The notes: generated from the sequence alone by a model not told the origin. A stretch of 64,000 bases of DNA from Bacteroidales bacterium UBA6366 (GCA_002438845.1 DJRG01000078.1:15044-79043); one strand, 5' to 3'; positions 17,023 through 26,495 are shown, counted from the stretch's first letter. Program-made: numbers and translations.

Positions 17023-17751
17023 TCAGCGCCGGATGTCGATCACGAACTTTCCGTCGAAATATGGGTCGGAGAGCCAGGATGTGACGGACCATGTGGCGAC
17101 GGAGCCTTTGCGGAGGCGCTCACGGGACATGAGGGCGCAGATCTCTTCGTTGATGTCGCCGCCTTTGAGGTAAAGGATTGATTGGGAATATTTTCCTTTC
17201 ACCCAAGGGTAAAAATCCGTGAGGGAGGCCACGGCACGGGAGACCACGAAGTCGAACCTTCCAGGAAGACTCTCTGCACGGGCGTTTACAATCTCCACAT
17301 TGTCAAGGCCAAGCATATTTGCGATCTCTTTGGCGACAATGGTTTTCTTGCCGACCGAGTCGCAGAGGGTGAACCTCACGTTCGGGAACATCACGGCCAG
17401 CGGGATGCCGGGGAAGCCGCCGCCTGTGCCAAGGTCCAGAACCCTTAATCCGGCCTGCGAGGCTTTGGCTTCAATGGAATCTTCCGGGAGTGGTGCGGTG
17501 AATGATTGAAGCGGAGCGGTGAACAATGAATATGTCTCCGGACGCCGCGAGCGGAGATATTCGGCTATGGCGAGTGAGTGGAGGACGTGGTGGTCGTAAA
17601 GGCTGTCAATGTCCTTGCGGGAGATGACGTTGATCTTGGCGTTCCACTCACGGTACCCCTCTTCCATCAGACGGAAACGCTCCAGCGTCTCTTCGGTCAC
17701 ATCCGGGAACGAAGCTTTCAGGAAAGCCTCGAAATCGGCGAACGTCATCAT
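17023..17751 (-). CDS. rsmG: 16S rRNA (guanine-527-N7)-methyltransferase
   Basis: 242 residues. The SAM-binding motif LRVLDLGTGGGFPGIPLAV is the RsmG/GidB signature, followed by FTLCDSVGKKTIVAKEIA, VEIVNARAESL and VVSRAVASL. The enzyme methylates N7 of G527 in 16S rRNA. Length is slightly above the usual ~210, because of an insertion before the SAM motif (about residues 70-95). The start overlaps the end of the sigma-factor gene by 4 bp, so both are translated together downstream of polA. Confidence 0.93.
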   Translation of the reverse strand: MMTFADFEAFLKASFPDVTEETLERFRLMEEGYREWNAKINVISRKDIDSLYDHHVLHSLAIAEYLRSRRPETYSLFTAPLQSFTAPLPEDSIEAKASQAGLRVLDLGTGGGFPGIPLAVMFPNVRFTLCDSVGKKTIVAKEIANMLGLDNVEIVNARAESLPGRFDFVVSRAVASLTDFYPWVKGKYSQSILYLKGGDINEEICALMSRERLRKGSVATWSVTSWLSDPYFDGKFVIDIRR

Positions 17752-18350
17752 ATTCCTTCCTCCTCTTGCCGACGGAGGTCATCAATCATCTGCTTGGCGC
17801 GGCGGATCCGGGTCTTGACCGTGTTGAGCTCCATGTCAAGGGCCTCAGCGATCTCGTTGTACTTCATTCCCTCAATGAGCCTCTTGCGGGCTATCTCCCG
17901 GTAGAGCTCCGGAAGCCGCTCGACGTATTTCTCATGCTCCTCCTCGTTCTCGGTCTTGATCAAGGTGTTGAGGGCGTCTTCGGTCTGGTCAGGGATGACC
18001 TCCACCCCGGACGGTTTGCTCTCGTCGTCAAGGTAGACTATCTGGTTCTTGGGATGCACCCTCTGCTCCTGCTCCAGTGTGTCCAGGGCCGTGTTCTTGG
18101 CGATGGTGCAGAGCCAAGTCAGGAACCGGCTCTTGTACTGGTCGTAGGACTGGATCTGCCTGAAGGCTTTCTCGAAACTGCGGCTGCAGATGTCATCCGC
18201 GGCGTAGTCGTCGATGTTCTTGAAACGGGCCTTGATGTAAGACCTCAACTGTTCGATGTGGCGGTCCCAAAGGGCTGTGAACGCCAGACCGTTGCCTCTT
18301 TGCGCCAAGATGATCAGCTCATCAGTGGGCTTCAAGCCAGTTTTTCCCAT
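17748..18350 (-). CDS. ECF-type RNA polymerase sigma factor
   Basis: 200 residues. Region 2 is visible at DDICSRSFEKAFRQIQSY...FLTWLCTIAKNTALD, region 4 at YREIARKRLIEGMKYNEIAEALDMELNTVKTRIRRAK. No anti-sigma gene is adjacent: it is flanked by polA upstream and rsmG downstream and overlaps both, by 29 bp inside the polA 3' end and by 4 bp with rsmG. That arrangement suggests constitutive low-level co-expression with polA rather than classic ECF/anti-sigma control. The ATG at 18350 is used because no other start lies before region 2. Target promoters are unknown. Confidence 0.88.
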   Translation of the reverse strand: MGKTGLKPTDELIILAQRGNGLAFTALWDRHIEQLRSYIKARFKNIDDYAADDICSRSFEKAFRQIQSYDQYKSRFLTWLCTIAKNTALDTLEQEQRVHPKNQIVYLDDESKPSGVEVIPDQTEDALNTLIKTENEEEHEKYVERLPELYREIARKRLIEGMKYNEIAEALDMELNTVKTRIRRAKQMIDDLRRQEEEGI

Positions 18351-20973
18351 AATTGCATTCTACTATTAGTGGTACTGAAAGTTTTACTACGTTCTCCATC
18401 CTGTCGATCACGATCTTCCTCAAGTCATCAATCTCCTCTGGAACGGCGTCGAACACAAGCTCGTCGTGGATCTGGAGGACCATCCTGCTCTTCATGCAGG
18501 CTTCTGTCATGGCCTTGTCAACCTCGATCATGGCCATCTTGATGATGTCGGCGGATGTGCCTTGGATCGGAGCGTTGACGGCGTTCCTTTCGGCGAGAGA
18601 CCTCAGCGTTCCGTTCTTGGAATTGATGTCGGGAATGTACCGCCTTCTTCCGAAGATGGTCTCGACGTAACCGGTCTCTCGAGCGGCAGCCTTCGTGTCT
18701 TCGATGAACGAGAGGATCGACGGGAAACCGGCGAAGTAGTCGTTTATGATTTTCTGCGCCTCCTTGCGGCTGATCCGCAGCCTCTGGGCGAGGCCGAACG
18801 CCGAGATGCCGTACATGATTCCGAAGTTGGCGGTCTTGGCTATGCGCCGCTGGTCGGCGGTGACTTGTCCGTGAGGGATTCCGAAGATCTTTTCCGCTGT
18901 GGCCGCATGGATGTCGACGCCCTGCCTGAAGGCGCTGATCAGGTGCTGGTCGCAGCTAAGGTGAGCCATGATCCTAAGTTCGATCTGTGAATAGTCAGCC
19001 GAGAGGATCAGCCCGTCCGGAGCACTTGGCACGAACGCCTTGCGGATCTCCCGCCCTCTGTCCGAACGGATCGGGATGTTCTGGAGGTTCGGGTTCGAGG
19101 AACTCAGACGTCCTGTCGCCGTGAGGGCCTGGTTGAATGTCGTGTGGACCTTGCCGTCGGAAGGGTCGATATATCCCGGGAACGGCTCTATGTATGTTGA
19201 GAGCAGTTTGCGGACGGCGCGATATTCAAGAATCTCGTCTACGATCGGATGCTTGTCCGCCAGGTCAAGCAGTGTGGACTCTTCCGTGGAATAGGTGCCG
19301 TTGTTGTTCTTCTTCGGCTTGTCGGAAAGGTGAAGTTTCTCGAAAAGCACTGTTCCGACCTGTTTCGGGGAAGAGATGTTCAGTGATGGCTCTCCGGCCA
19401 TCTCCCTGATCCTCGCCTCTCTCTCCAGCATCTCCCGGCGAAGATGCTCGGTGAAGTCTTTGAGGGATCCGAGATCGACTCTGACCCCGTTTCTCTCCAT
19501 TTTGGAGAGAACCTTGAGAAGTGGCTCCTCCATGGTGTCGTAAAGACCTGTGACCGAGGCTTTCTCCATGTCTTCGCGGATCCTTTCCGAAAGCAGGAGC
19601 AGCACGGCTGACTCTTTGCTTCTGTCCCGGCTTACCTCATCTGACGGGATGTCGTCAAAGAGAGAACCGGTGGACGGAACGGCATCATTCGCGGTCGCCT
19701 CCAGTGACACTCCCAACACGCTCTGCGCCAGCACATCTATCTTGTGGCTCTTCTCGGGATCGAGAAGATAGTGCATGAGAGCGATGTCGTGAAGACGGCC
19801 TTGGAGAGTCACGCCACTGGACGCGAGGATATTCATCTGCCTTTTGAGGTCGTCGCCGCATTTGTCGACCGCGGAGTCCTCCAGCAGAGACTTGAAGTCG
19901 GAAATACCGCCTTCGGCGACCAGAACCTTTCCCTCCGGACAAGTCCCGATGATGATCCTCACGGTTTTTGTGAATATGCTTCCGTCGGCGCCTTCAGTGA
20001 TGACAGAGCATTTTCCGGCCTTCACCGCCGCTTTGACAGCCTCGCCGGGGCGCACCTTGATGATCTCTGGCAATTCCGCGTCCGGCTTTTCCCCGGTCCC
20101 GGCGACGTGGCCTATGAACCGGTTCAGCGAATTGAACTCGTACTTCTCGAAAAGGTCGGCAAGCTCCGGACCATAGTCCTGATTGACTTTCATCCGCTCG
20201 GTCTGGATGCCGACATCTATGTCTGTCTTGATTGTCACAAGCTCGTGGCTGAGCCCGATGTGGTCCCGGGCCTCCTCGAACTGCGCTTTCTGTTTCGGAG
20301 TCAACTCGTCCAGATGCCTGTAGATCTCTTCCACGGAACCGTATTTCGCGACCAGCTTACTGGCTCCGACCTCTCCGACTCCTTTGACTCCCGGCACATT
20401 GTCGGCCGTGTCCCCGCAGATGGTCAGCATGTCGATGACCTGCACCGGAGACTGGATTCCGTACTTTTCACAGATTTCCTTGACGCCGATGATCTCATTG
20501 TCAAATCCTCCCTTCCCAGGCTTGTACTGCCAGATGTGAGGCTCGATCAGCTGCCCGTAATCCTTGTCCGGAGTCACCATGTAGACATCCAGCCCTTCCC
20601 CGGCGCAGCGTTTGGACATCGATCCGATCACATCATCCGCCTCGAAGCCTTTCAGCATCAAGGTCGGGATGTTCATTGCCTTGCAGAGCCCCATAAGCGG
20701 CTCTAGAGAGTCGATCACCAGCTGCGGAGTCTCTTTGCGGTTGGCCTTGTACTCCGGGTACATCTTGTTCCTGAACGTCCCGCCCGGCGGGTCGAAAGCC
20801 ACGGCAAGGTAGTCCGGCCTTTCCCGGTTCAGAAGCTCAAGAATATATTTGGTGAATCCGTAAAGAATGGACATGTCAGCCCCTTTGGAGTTGATCATCG
20901 GTCTCCTGAGGAACGCGTAGTACATCTTGAAGATCAATGCGTGTCCGTCTATGAAGAAAATCTTTCCCGGCAT
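18322..20973 (-). CDS. polA: DNA polymerase I
   Basis: 883 residues. The N-terminal 5'-nuclease domain is intact (KIFFIDGHALIFKMYYAF, LKGFEADDVIGS, VKGVGEVGASKLV). The polymerase domain carries motif A (DYSQIELRIMAHLS), motif B (RRIAKTANFGIMYG) and motif C (QIHDELVFD). The middle 3'-5' exonuclease region (about 300-430) looks degenerate: the strand that should carry the DxE metal ligands reads CSVITEGADGS, so proofreading is probably lost. The enzyme fills gaps in repair and removes Okazaki primers. A TTTG-N19-TATCTTTG promoter (21038-21068) and a perfect palindrome (21001-21016) lie upstream. The ECF sigma gene starts inside its 3' end. Confidence 0.95.
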   Translation of the reverse strand: MPGKIFFIDGHALIFKMYYAFLRRPMINSKGADMSILYGFTKYILELLNRERPDYLAVAFDPPGGTFRNKMYPEYKANRKETPQLVIDSLEPLMGLCKAMNIPTLMLKGFEADDVIGSMSKRCAGEGLDVYMVTPDKDYGQLIEPHIWQYKPGKGGFDNEIIGVKEICEKYGIQSPVQVIDMLTICGDTADNVPGVKGVGEVGASKLVAKYGSVEEIYRHLDELTPKQKAQFEEARDHIGLSHELVTIKTDIDVGIQTERMKVNQDYGPELADLFEKYEFNSLNRFIGHVAGTGEKPDAELPEIIKVRPGEAVKAAVKAGKCSVITEGADGSIFTKTVRIIIGTCPEGKVLVAEGGISDFKSLLEDSAVDKCGDDLKRQMNILASSGVTLQGRLHDIALMHYLLDPEKSHKIDVLAQSVLGVSLEATANDAVPSTGSLFDDIPSDEVSRDRSKESAVLLLLSERIREDMEKASVTGLYDTMEEPLLKVLSKMERNGVRVDLGSLKDFTEHLRREMLEREARIREMAGEPSLNISSPKQVGTVLFEKLHLSDKPKKNNNGTYSTEESTLLDLADKHPIVDEILEYRAVRKLLSTYIEPFPGYIDPSDGKVHTTFNQALTATGRLSSSNPNLQNIPIRSDRGREIRKAFVPSAPDGLILSADYSQIELRIMAHLSCDQHLISAFRQGVDIHAATAEKIFGIPHGQVTADQRRIAKTANFGIMYGISAFGLAQRLRISRKEAQKIINDYFAGFPSILSFIEDTKAAARETGYVETIFGRRRYIPDINSKNGTLRSLAERNAVNAPIQGTSADIIKMAMIEVDKAMTEACMKSRMVLQIHDELVFDAVPEEIDDLRKIVIDRMENVVKLSVPLIVECNYGKNWLEAH

Positions 20974-21000
20974 TATCCTGTCAACATTTTATCAATGTAT

Positions 21001-21016
21001 GGCCATGCGCATGGCC
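21001..21016. promoter_or_regulatory. Perfect 16-bp palindrome in polA leader
   Basis: GGCCATGCGCATGGCC is its own reverse complement and lies between the polA promoter and the polA ATG (20973). It could be an operator or a leader hairpin. Confidence 0.5.
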
Positions 21017-21037
21017 GCTCATGCCACACAATCTTTA

Positions 21038-21068
21038 CAAAGATAGGAAAATGTTTCGTGGTTTCAAA
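21038..21068 (-). promoter_or_regulatory. Promoter of polA-sigma-rsmG
   Basis: On the minus strand: TTTG (21065-21068), 19-nt spacer, TATCTTTG (21038-21045), an exact match to the Bacteroidetes housekeeping promoter form. Confidence 0.75.
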
Positions 21069-21072
21069 ACTT

Positions 21073-21678
21073 TTACCCGAGCCGGAGTGTCGCGTCAGAG
21101 AACCGGGCTCCGTCGTAGATGTCGTGTGTGGAGAAGATCACCGTCGTCCCGGTGCCGCGCGCAAGCTCCTGAAGGGTACGCAGAACCATGACCCGGTTGT
21201 CCACGTCCAGGAAGGCTGTGGGCTCGTCCAGAAGGATCACGCCGGCCTTGCGTGTCAGCGCCGTGGCGATGCACGCTTTCTGGAACTCCCCGTCGGAGAC
21301 AAGGCTTATGTCCTTGTCAGCCAGTCTCTCAAGTCCGAGCGTCCGGATTGCCTCCTCCACCAAACGCTCGGACTCGGCGTTCAGTTTCCGGAACAATCCC
21401 GATGCCGAGAACCGGCCCGTGCGGATAAACTCCCTGACGGAGAACCCTTTGACTTTAGGAATATGTGTGGGCACCATCACGACAGCCCCCCCGGCCGAGA
21501 ATCCGCCCGAGAGGGGAGGCTGAACTCCGGCCAGAGTCTTCATCAGCGTGCTTTTTCCGCTGCCGTTGGGACCGCAAAGCATCACGGACCGTCCGTCAGG
21601 ATATTCAAAAGTCAGAGGTCCCGCGACCTTGATTCCCCGGTGCCCGATGATTAATTTGTCAACCTTCAACATATTCAC
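21073..21678 (-). CDS. FecE/BtuD-type ABC transporter ATP-binding protein
   Basis: 201 residues. Walker A is GPNGSGKS, the signature is an unusual VSDGEFQKA instead of LSGGQ, Walker B is VILLDEPTAFLD and the switch His is in STHD. The chain is short for this family (usually ~250). It overlaps the permease gene upstream by 4 bp. Together they resemble uptake systems for siderophores, heme or cobalamin, but no periplasmic binding protein or TonB receptor is in the window, so the substrate is undetermined. Confidence 0.85.
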   Translation of the reverse strand: MNMLKVDKLIIGHRGIKVAGPLTFEYPDGRSVMLCGPNGSGKSTLMKTLAGVQPPLSGGFSAGGAVVMVPTHIPKVKGFSVREFIRTGRFSASGLFRKLNAESERLVEEAIRTLGLERLADKDISLVSDGEFQKACIATALTRKAGVILLDEPTAFLDVDNRVMVLRTLQELARGTGTTVIFSTHDIYDGARFSDATLRLG

Positions 21679-22619
21679 CTCCTTTTCATCAGAATCGCAA
21701 GAATTATCGGGATGCCGATGAGCGCCATCGTGCTTCCGACCGGCAGGGGAGCGGGAAAGACATTCGAGATGATGTCGGCCGCGAGCGTCAGTCCCGCCCC
21801 TGTGAGCATCGCGGCGGGAATCACCTTGGCATGTACGGAAGTCCCCAGAACGCCTCTCGCTATGTGCGGCGCCACGATCCCCACGAACCCCAGAGGCCCG
21901 CAGAAAGCCGTGACCGCACCGGCCATCAGGCAGCTCCCCGTCATCGAGATGTTCCGGATGCGGCGCATGTCCGCTCCGGCGAGGCAGGCATATTCATCCC
22001 CGAAAAGGGCGATGTCGAGTCCTTTATTATTAATATAGGTCAGCAGAGTGCCGATGGCCAGCGCTCCGCCGATCACCGCGACTTCCCCAGGGCGGCTTCC
22101 TGTAAGACTTCCCGCCGACCAGCTGTAGAAGACTTTCAGGCTTTCCGCGCTGGCGGAATATTCAAGAATTGATGTCACCGCGCTGAAGATGAAGCCCAGC
22201 ATCACGCCGAAAATCAGCAAGGTGGTGGAACTCTGGACTTTGGATGCCACGGCGACAACAAGCATTGATGTCAGCAGCGCACCGAGGAATGCAGCGGCCG
22301 CCATCGTCAACCCGGACAGGGCGGCCGGAAGCGAGGCTCCGATGAGAAGAGTCGCGACAGCGGCCCCTGTCCCGGCCCCGGCGCTTACGCCCATGATGTG
22401 CGGGTCGGCGAGCGGATTGCGGAAAATGCTCTGCATCTGAAGCCCTGCAAGAGAGAGGGACGCACCGGCAAGGACGGCTGTCATCATCCTCGGAAGCCTG
22501 AGTTTCAGGAATATACCTGCGTCCATCCCGCCCAGACCGGTCCCACCTGTGAGCAGGTCGACTCCGGCGAGCAGCAATGCCACTGCCAGCAACTGGAATA
22601 TTTTCGCGCGACTCTTCAT
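21675..22619 (-). CDS. FecCD-family ABC transporter permease
   Basis: 314 residues from the ATG at 22619 (MKSRAKIFQLLAVALLLAG); an upstream ATG at 22655 adds a hydrophilic leader. The family signature is clear: RLPRMMTAVLAGASLSLAG, FRNPLADPHIMGVSAGAG, and the GLVG-like LGFVGIVAPHIAR. About nine to ten membrane helices. It pairs with the overlapping ATPase gene to import an iron complex or corrinoid. Divergent from the peptidase gene at 22716. Confidence 0.9.
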   Translation of the reverse strand: MKSRAKIFQLLAVALLLAGVDLLTGGTGLGGMDAGIFLKLRLPRMMTAVLAGASLSLAGLQMQSIFRNPLADPHIMGVSAGAGTGAAVATLLIGASLPAALSGLTMAAAAFLGALLTSMLVVAVASKVQSSTTLLIFGVMLGFIFSAVTSILEYSASAESLKVFYSWSAGSLTGSRPGEVAVIGGALAIGTLLTYINNKGLDIALFGDEYACLAGADMRRIRNISMTGSCLMAGAVTAFCGPLGFVGIVAPHIARGVLGTSVHAKVIPAAMLTGAGLTLAADIISNVFPAPLPVGSTMALIGIPIILAILMKRR

Positions 22620-22715
22620 GCTGTCTTCACCAATCCGTCCGTTCCGACCGAACAACTTATTTTTCGGCTTTTCCCGAAAATTTTCGCTAAATTTACCCCA
22701 AATCTTTGAATATTT

Positions 22716-24110
22716 ATGAATAAAAGAACATTTATCCTCGCAGCCTCGCTTCTGGTCCTCTCCGGAACCGTCGCCTCAGCGCAGAAACAGTCCGACAAAG
22801 GCGGCATTTCCGCCGAGATGCTGACCGAGATCCGTAAGGGCTATGAGGGCACAGCCTCGGACAAGGCTATCCGCAACGCTCTTAACGCGGCGGCGATCAA
22901 TGTCCTCGCCGCCAACTCGGAGAACATCGCGATGATCGACACCCACTTCTCCGACGAGGTGAAGACTAAGGGACGCACAAATCAGAAATCCTCAGGCCGT
23001 TGCTGGCTTTTTACTGGTCTCAACGTGCTGAGAGCCAAAATGATCGAGAAATACGACCTCGGATCGTTCACGTTCTCCCAGAATTATGTCTTCTTCTACG
23101 ATCAGCTTGAGAAGGCCAACCTTTTTCTTCAGGGCGTGATCGACACCAAGGGGTTGGGCTTTGATGACCGCAAGGTGGACTGGCTGTTCCGCAACCCGAT
23201 CGGAGACGGAGGGCAGTTCACGGGAGTCTCCAACCTCATCATGAAGTACGGAGTCGTTCCGTCAGATGTCATGCCGGAGACCTACTGCGCCAACAACACG
23301 TCGCAGATGCGTGCTCAAATAGCCACCAAACTGCGCGAGGATGGCCTCAAGCTTCGCGGGGCAGCCGCCAAGGACTGCCCGGCCATGAAGACAGAGATGC
23401 TCAAGGAGATCTACAGGATGCTCGTCCTCTGCCTCGGCGAGCCTCCGGTCGAGTTCGAGTGGACCAGCTACGACTCCAAGGGCAACTTCGTCAGCGCCAA
23501 GACCTACACTCCGAAATCCTTCTACAATGAATATGTCGGAGCGGATCTCGAGAGCAACTACATCATGGTAATGAACGACCCTACCCGTGAATATGGCAAG
23601 GTCTACGAGATCGATTACGACCGCCATGTCTATGACGGGCAGAACTGGCTCTACATCAATCTCCCGATCGAAAGGATCAAGGAGATGGCCATCGCCTCCA
23701 TCAAGGACAACACCGCCATGTACTTCTCCTGCGACGTCGGCAAGTTCATGGACCGCCAGAAAGGCACGCTTGATCTGAACAACTTCGACTACGGCTCGCT
23801 TTTCGGAACGACGTTCCCTATGGACAAGCGCCAAAGAGTCCAGACTCACGCCAGCGGCTCGTCCCACGCCATGACCCTCATCGCCGTGGACATCAAGGAC
23901 GGCAAGCCGGTCAAGTGGATGGTGGAGAACAGCTGGGGCGCCGACTCAGGCTACAAAGGCAACCTCATCATGACTGACGAGTGGTTCGACAACTACATGT
24001 TCCGTCTCGTCGTGGAGAAGAAGTATGTTCCTTCTGATGTCATGAATATGCTTGATCAGAAGCCGACCCTCCTCCCGGCCTGGGACCCTATGTTCCTTCC
24101 GGAGGAATGA
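22716..24110 (+). CDS. Secreted C1B (bleomycin hydrolase / aminopeptidase C-like) cysteine peptidase
   Basis: 464 residues with a signal peptide (MNKRTFILAASLLVLSGTVASA). The papain-type catalytic residues are visible: Cys96 in SSGRCWLF, His384 in SGSSHAMTLI and Asn405 in VENSWG. Sequence order and length match PepC/bleomycin hydrolase, which trims peptides from the N-terminus; PepC is cytoplasmic in Firmicutes, while Bacteroidetes commonly carry exported versions such as this. It overlaps the DUF4886 gene (ATGA). Confidence 0.9.
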   Translation: MNKRTFILAASLLVLSGTVASAQKQSDKGGISAEMLTEIRKGYEGTASDKAIRNALNAAAINVLAANSENIAMIDTHFSDEVKTKGRTNQKSSGRCWLFTGLNVLRAKMIEKYDLGSFTFSQNYVFFYDQLEKANLFLQGVIDTKGLGFDDRKVDWLFRNPIGDGGQFTGVSNLIMKYGVVPSDVMPETYCANNTSQMRAQIATKLREDGLKLRGAAAKDCPAMKTEMLKEIYRMLVLCLGEPPVEFEWTSYDSKGNFVSAKTYTPKSFYNEYVGADLESNYIMVMNDPTREYGKVYEIDYDRHVYDGQNWLYINLPIERIKEMAIASIKDNTAMYFSCDVGKFMDRQKGTLDLNNFDYGSLFGTTFPMDKRQRVQTHASGSSHAMTLIAVDIKDGKPVKWMVENSWGADSGYKGNLIMTDEWFDNYMFRLVVEKKYVPSDVMNMLDQKPTLLPAWDPMFLPEE

Positions 24111-25042
24111 TGAGCTTTTTGGTAATCACGACATCAATGAGACGTTTTTTCAGTATAGTTTTCATCTTTGCGGCTCTGGCTACGGCCGGGGCCCAGTCTC
24201 GTTTTGGGAACCATCCTCTCCCGTCCAACCCTGACACGCTGAGGATCCTGGCTGTCGGCAACAGCTTCTCGGATGACGGAACAGAGTACCTTCCGGGGCT
24301 TCTGGAGTCTGCCGGGATCCGCAATGTCATCGTGGCGAGGCTCTACATCGGCGGCTGTTCGCTGGAAAGGCATTGCGATGAATATTCAAAAGGACTGGCC
24401 GACTACAGATATTCCAAGTCCACAAAGAATCGCTGGGAGGTCATCAGCAAGAACTCCACGATGCTTGACGGGCTTAAGGATGAGCCATGGGACATCATCA
24501 CTATTCAGGAAACGTCAGGGCACTCGGGAACTTACGAGACTTACCGGATGTGGGTTCCCAGGCTTGTCAACATCATAAGAAAAGAAGCCTTGAATCCTCG
24601 CGCGACAATCGCCTGGCATGAGACATGGGCCTATGCGTCCAATTCTAGTCACGGGATGTTCAAGTTGTACGGTGCAAATCAGGCGACCATGTACAATGCG
24701 ATCGTTGACTGTGTGAGACAGGCTTCGGAGGAGTTTGACATCCCCGTCGTCATTCCGAGTGGTGACGCCGTTCAGCTCGCCAGAGAAACCCGCTTGAACA
24801 ATCAGTATGAGGTTCCCTCCACGTGTGAGGTCTACCAGCTTACCAGGGACGGTTACCATCTGTCCCGTCAGTTCGGCCGCTACATAGCCGCCTGCACATG
24901 GTTCGAAGCCTTGATCAAGCCCGTCTTTGGCAAGTCTGTCTATGACAACGGTTATCTGCTTCGAGACACGGAGTACAGCATTACCCCGAAAGATGCCCGG
25001 CTGTGTCAGAAATGCGCCGTCCGGGCTGTTAAGGATTGGTAG
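24107..25042 (+). CDS. DUF4886 (SGNH-type hydrolase-like) secreted protein
   Basis: 311 residues from the overlapping ATG at 24107, or 301 from ATG 24137 (MRRFFSIVFIFAALATAGAQ), which gives a neater signal peptide. The first block ILAVGNSFSDDGTEYLPGLL contains the Ser of SGNH hydrolases; later ETSGHSG and a Y.L..DG.HLS..G block (residues about 245-265) supply the final Asp/His. Function is likely esterase-like, on carbohydrate or lipid, in the periplasm. It is coupled to the peptidase gene by TGATG overlap. Substrate unknown. Confidence 0.78.
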   Translation: MMSFLVITTSMRRFFSIVFIFAALATAGAQSRFGNHPLPSNPDTLRILAVGNSFSDDGTEYLPGLLESAGIRNVIVARLYIGGCSLERHCDEYSKGLADYRYSKSTKNRWEVISKNSTMLDGLKDEPWDIITIQETSGHSGTYETYRMWVPRLVNIIRKEALNPRATIAWHETWAYASNSSHGMFKLYGANQATMYNAIVDCVRQASEEFDIPVVIPSGDAVQLARETRLNNQYEVPSTCEVYQLTRDGYHLSRQFGRYIAACTWFEALIKPVFGKSVYDNGYLLRDTEYSITPKDARLCQKCAVRAVKDW

Positions 25043-25101
25043 GCGGGAATCCATTCCGTCTGACGCCAGTGGTAGCTGCATCCGAGTAATATGAGTTATT
25101 C

Positions 25102-25154
25102 GGTCACTGAGCTTGTCGAAGTGAGCTTGCCGAAGTGAGCTTGCCGAAGTGACC
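25102..25154 (+). repeat. REP-like element with internal 14-bp tandem duplication
   Basis: Begins GGTCACTGAGCTTGTCGAAG and ends CTTGCCGAAGTGACC; the internal unit GAGCTTGCCGAAGT is present twice. It lies between the DUF4886 gene and sdaA. Confidence 0.7.
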
Positions 25155-25230
25155 GGATGCTGTAAGTGACATGAAACAATAAGATAATACGGATTTATTT
25201 GAAGCTCACTATATAAAACGAACGTGAATC

Positions 25231-26451
25231 ATGAAATCTCTAAAAGAACTTTACAGAATAGGCAAGGGCCCGTCCAGCAGCCACACGATGGGGCCCAACA
25301 AAGCGGCCATGATGTTTGCGGAGCGCCATTTCGGAGCAGCCTCTTTTGAGGTGACTCTCTATGGCAGCCTTGCGGCCACGGGCAAAGGACACATGACAGA
25401 TGTGGCGATCATCGAGGCGATGGCCCGTATAGCTCCCGTGCACATCGTATGGAAGCCGGAGGTGTTCCTCCCGTTCCACCCTAACGGAATGTGCTTCAAG
25501 TCTTTTGACTCGGATGGGCATCAGACCGATGAGTGGACCGTCTACAGTGTGGGCGGGGGAGCCTTGTCGGAAGGGCAGCCGAATGACCGCTTCTCAAGTC
25601 CGGACGTCTATGAGATGAATCATCTTGCCGAGATCCAGAAATGGTGCGAGGACAAGGGACGCAGCTATTGGGAATATGTCGACCTCTGCGAGGGTCCTGA
25701 GATCTGGGACTATCTTCAGGAGGTCTGGATGGCCATGAAGGCATCCGTGGAAAGGGGCATTGACCACGAGGGCGTGCTCCCGGGTCCATTGAACCTTCCA
25801 AGGAAGGCTCCCACATATTATGTCAAGGCGACCGGTTACAAGCAGACCCTCCAGACCCGTGGGCTTGTCTATGCCTATGCCCTTGCCGTGAGTGAGGAGA
25901 ACGCATCCGGAGGAGTCATCGTGACAGCCCCGACCTGCGGCTCAAGCGGAGTCATGCCCGGAGTCTTGTACCACCTGGCCAAAGGGCATGATTTCAAGGA
26001 CATCCGTGTGCTCCATGCTTTAGCTACCGCAGGCATATTCGGGAATGTCGTCAAGCAGAATGCGTCCATCTCCGGAGCGGAGGTCGGCTGCCAAGGAGAG
26101 GTCGGCGTGGCCTGTGCCATGGCCTCAGCCGCCGCGTGCCAGCTTTTTGGAGGAAGTCCTTCTCAGATTGAATATGCCGCCGAGATGGGACTGGAGCACC
26201 ACCTCGGCATGACCTGCGACCCGATCTGCGGCCTTGTCCAGATCCCTTGCATCGAGAGGAACGCTTTCGCCGCCACCAGGGCCCTGGACTCGAACCTTTA
26301 CGCCGCCTTCTCCGATGGCAAGCATCGGGTCTCTTTCGATCATGTGGTCGAGGTGATGAAGCAGACCGGAAAGGATCTGCCTTCCCTCTACAAAGAGACC
26401 AGTGCAGGTGGCCTTGCCAAGGATTTCAAGGAGTTCAGGAAGATGTTTTAG
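25231..26451 (+). CDS. sdaA: L-serine ammonia-lyase (single-chain, iron-sulfur type)
   Basis: 406 residues. The N-terminal beta domain starts IGKGPSSSHTMGP, and the C-terminal alpha domain carries VTAPTCGSSGVMPG and MGLEHHLGMTCDPICG, whose cysteines hold the 4Fe-4S cluster. The enzyme converts L-serine to pyruvate and ammonia. Single-chain architecture and length match the family. It stands alone, between a REP element and hsp20. Confidence 0.93.
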   Translation: MKSLKELYRIGKGPSSSHTMGPNKAAMMFAERHFGAASFEVTLYGSLAATGKGHMTDVAIIEAMARIAPVHIVWKPEVFLPFHPNGMCFKSFDSDGHQTDEWTVYSVGGGALSEGQPNDRFSSPDVYEMNHLAEIQKWCEDKGRSYWEYVDLCEGPEIWDYLQEVWMAMKASVERGIDHEGVLPGPLNLPRKAPTYYVKATGYKQTLQTRGLVYAYALAVSEENASGGVIVTAPTCGSSGVMPGVLYHLAKGHDFKDIRVLHALATAGIFGNVVKQNASISGAEVGCQGEVGVACAMASAAACQLFGGSPSQIEYAAEMGLEHHLGMTCDPICGLVQIPCIERNAFAATRALDSNLYAAFSDGKHRVSFDHVVEVMKQTGKDLPSLYKETSAGGLAKDFKEFRKMF

Positions 26452-26495
26452 GCTTGCTGGTTTAGGAATAATTCGACATAATGACAGTAAAAGGC

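Noticed and set aside
19744..20706. 320-codon plus-strand frame inside polA
   Set aside because: Antisense shadow of polA, with low-complexity Asp/Val/Leu-rich sequence and no family signal.
21073..22619. Complete siderophore or B12 uptake locus
   Set aside because: Only ATPase and permease are present; no binding protein, TonB receptor or riboswitch was seen nearby.
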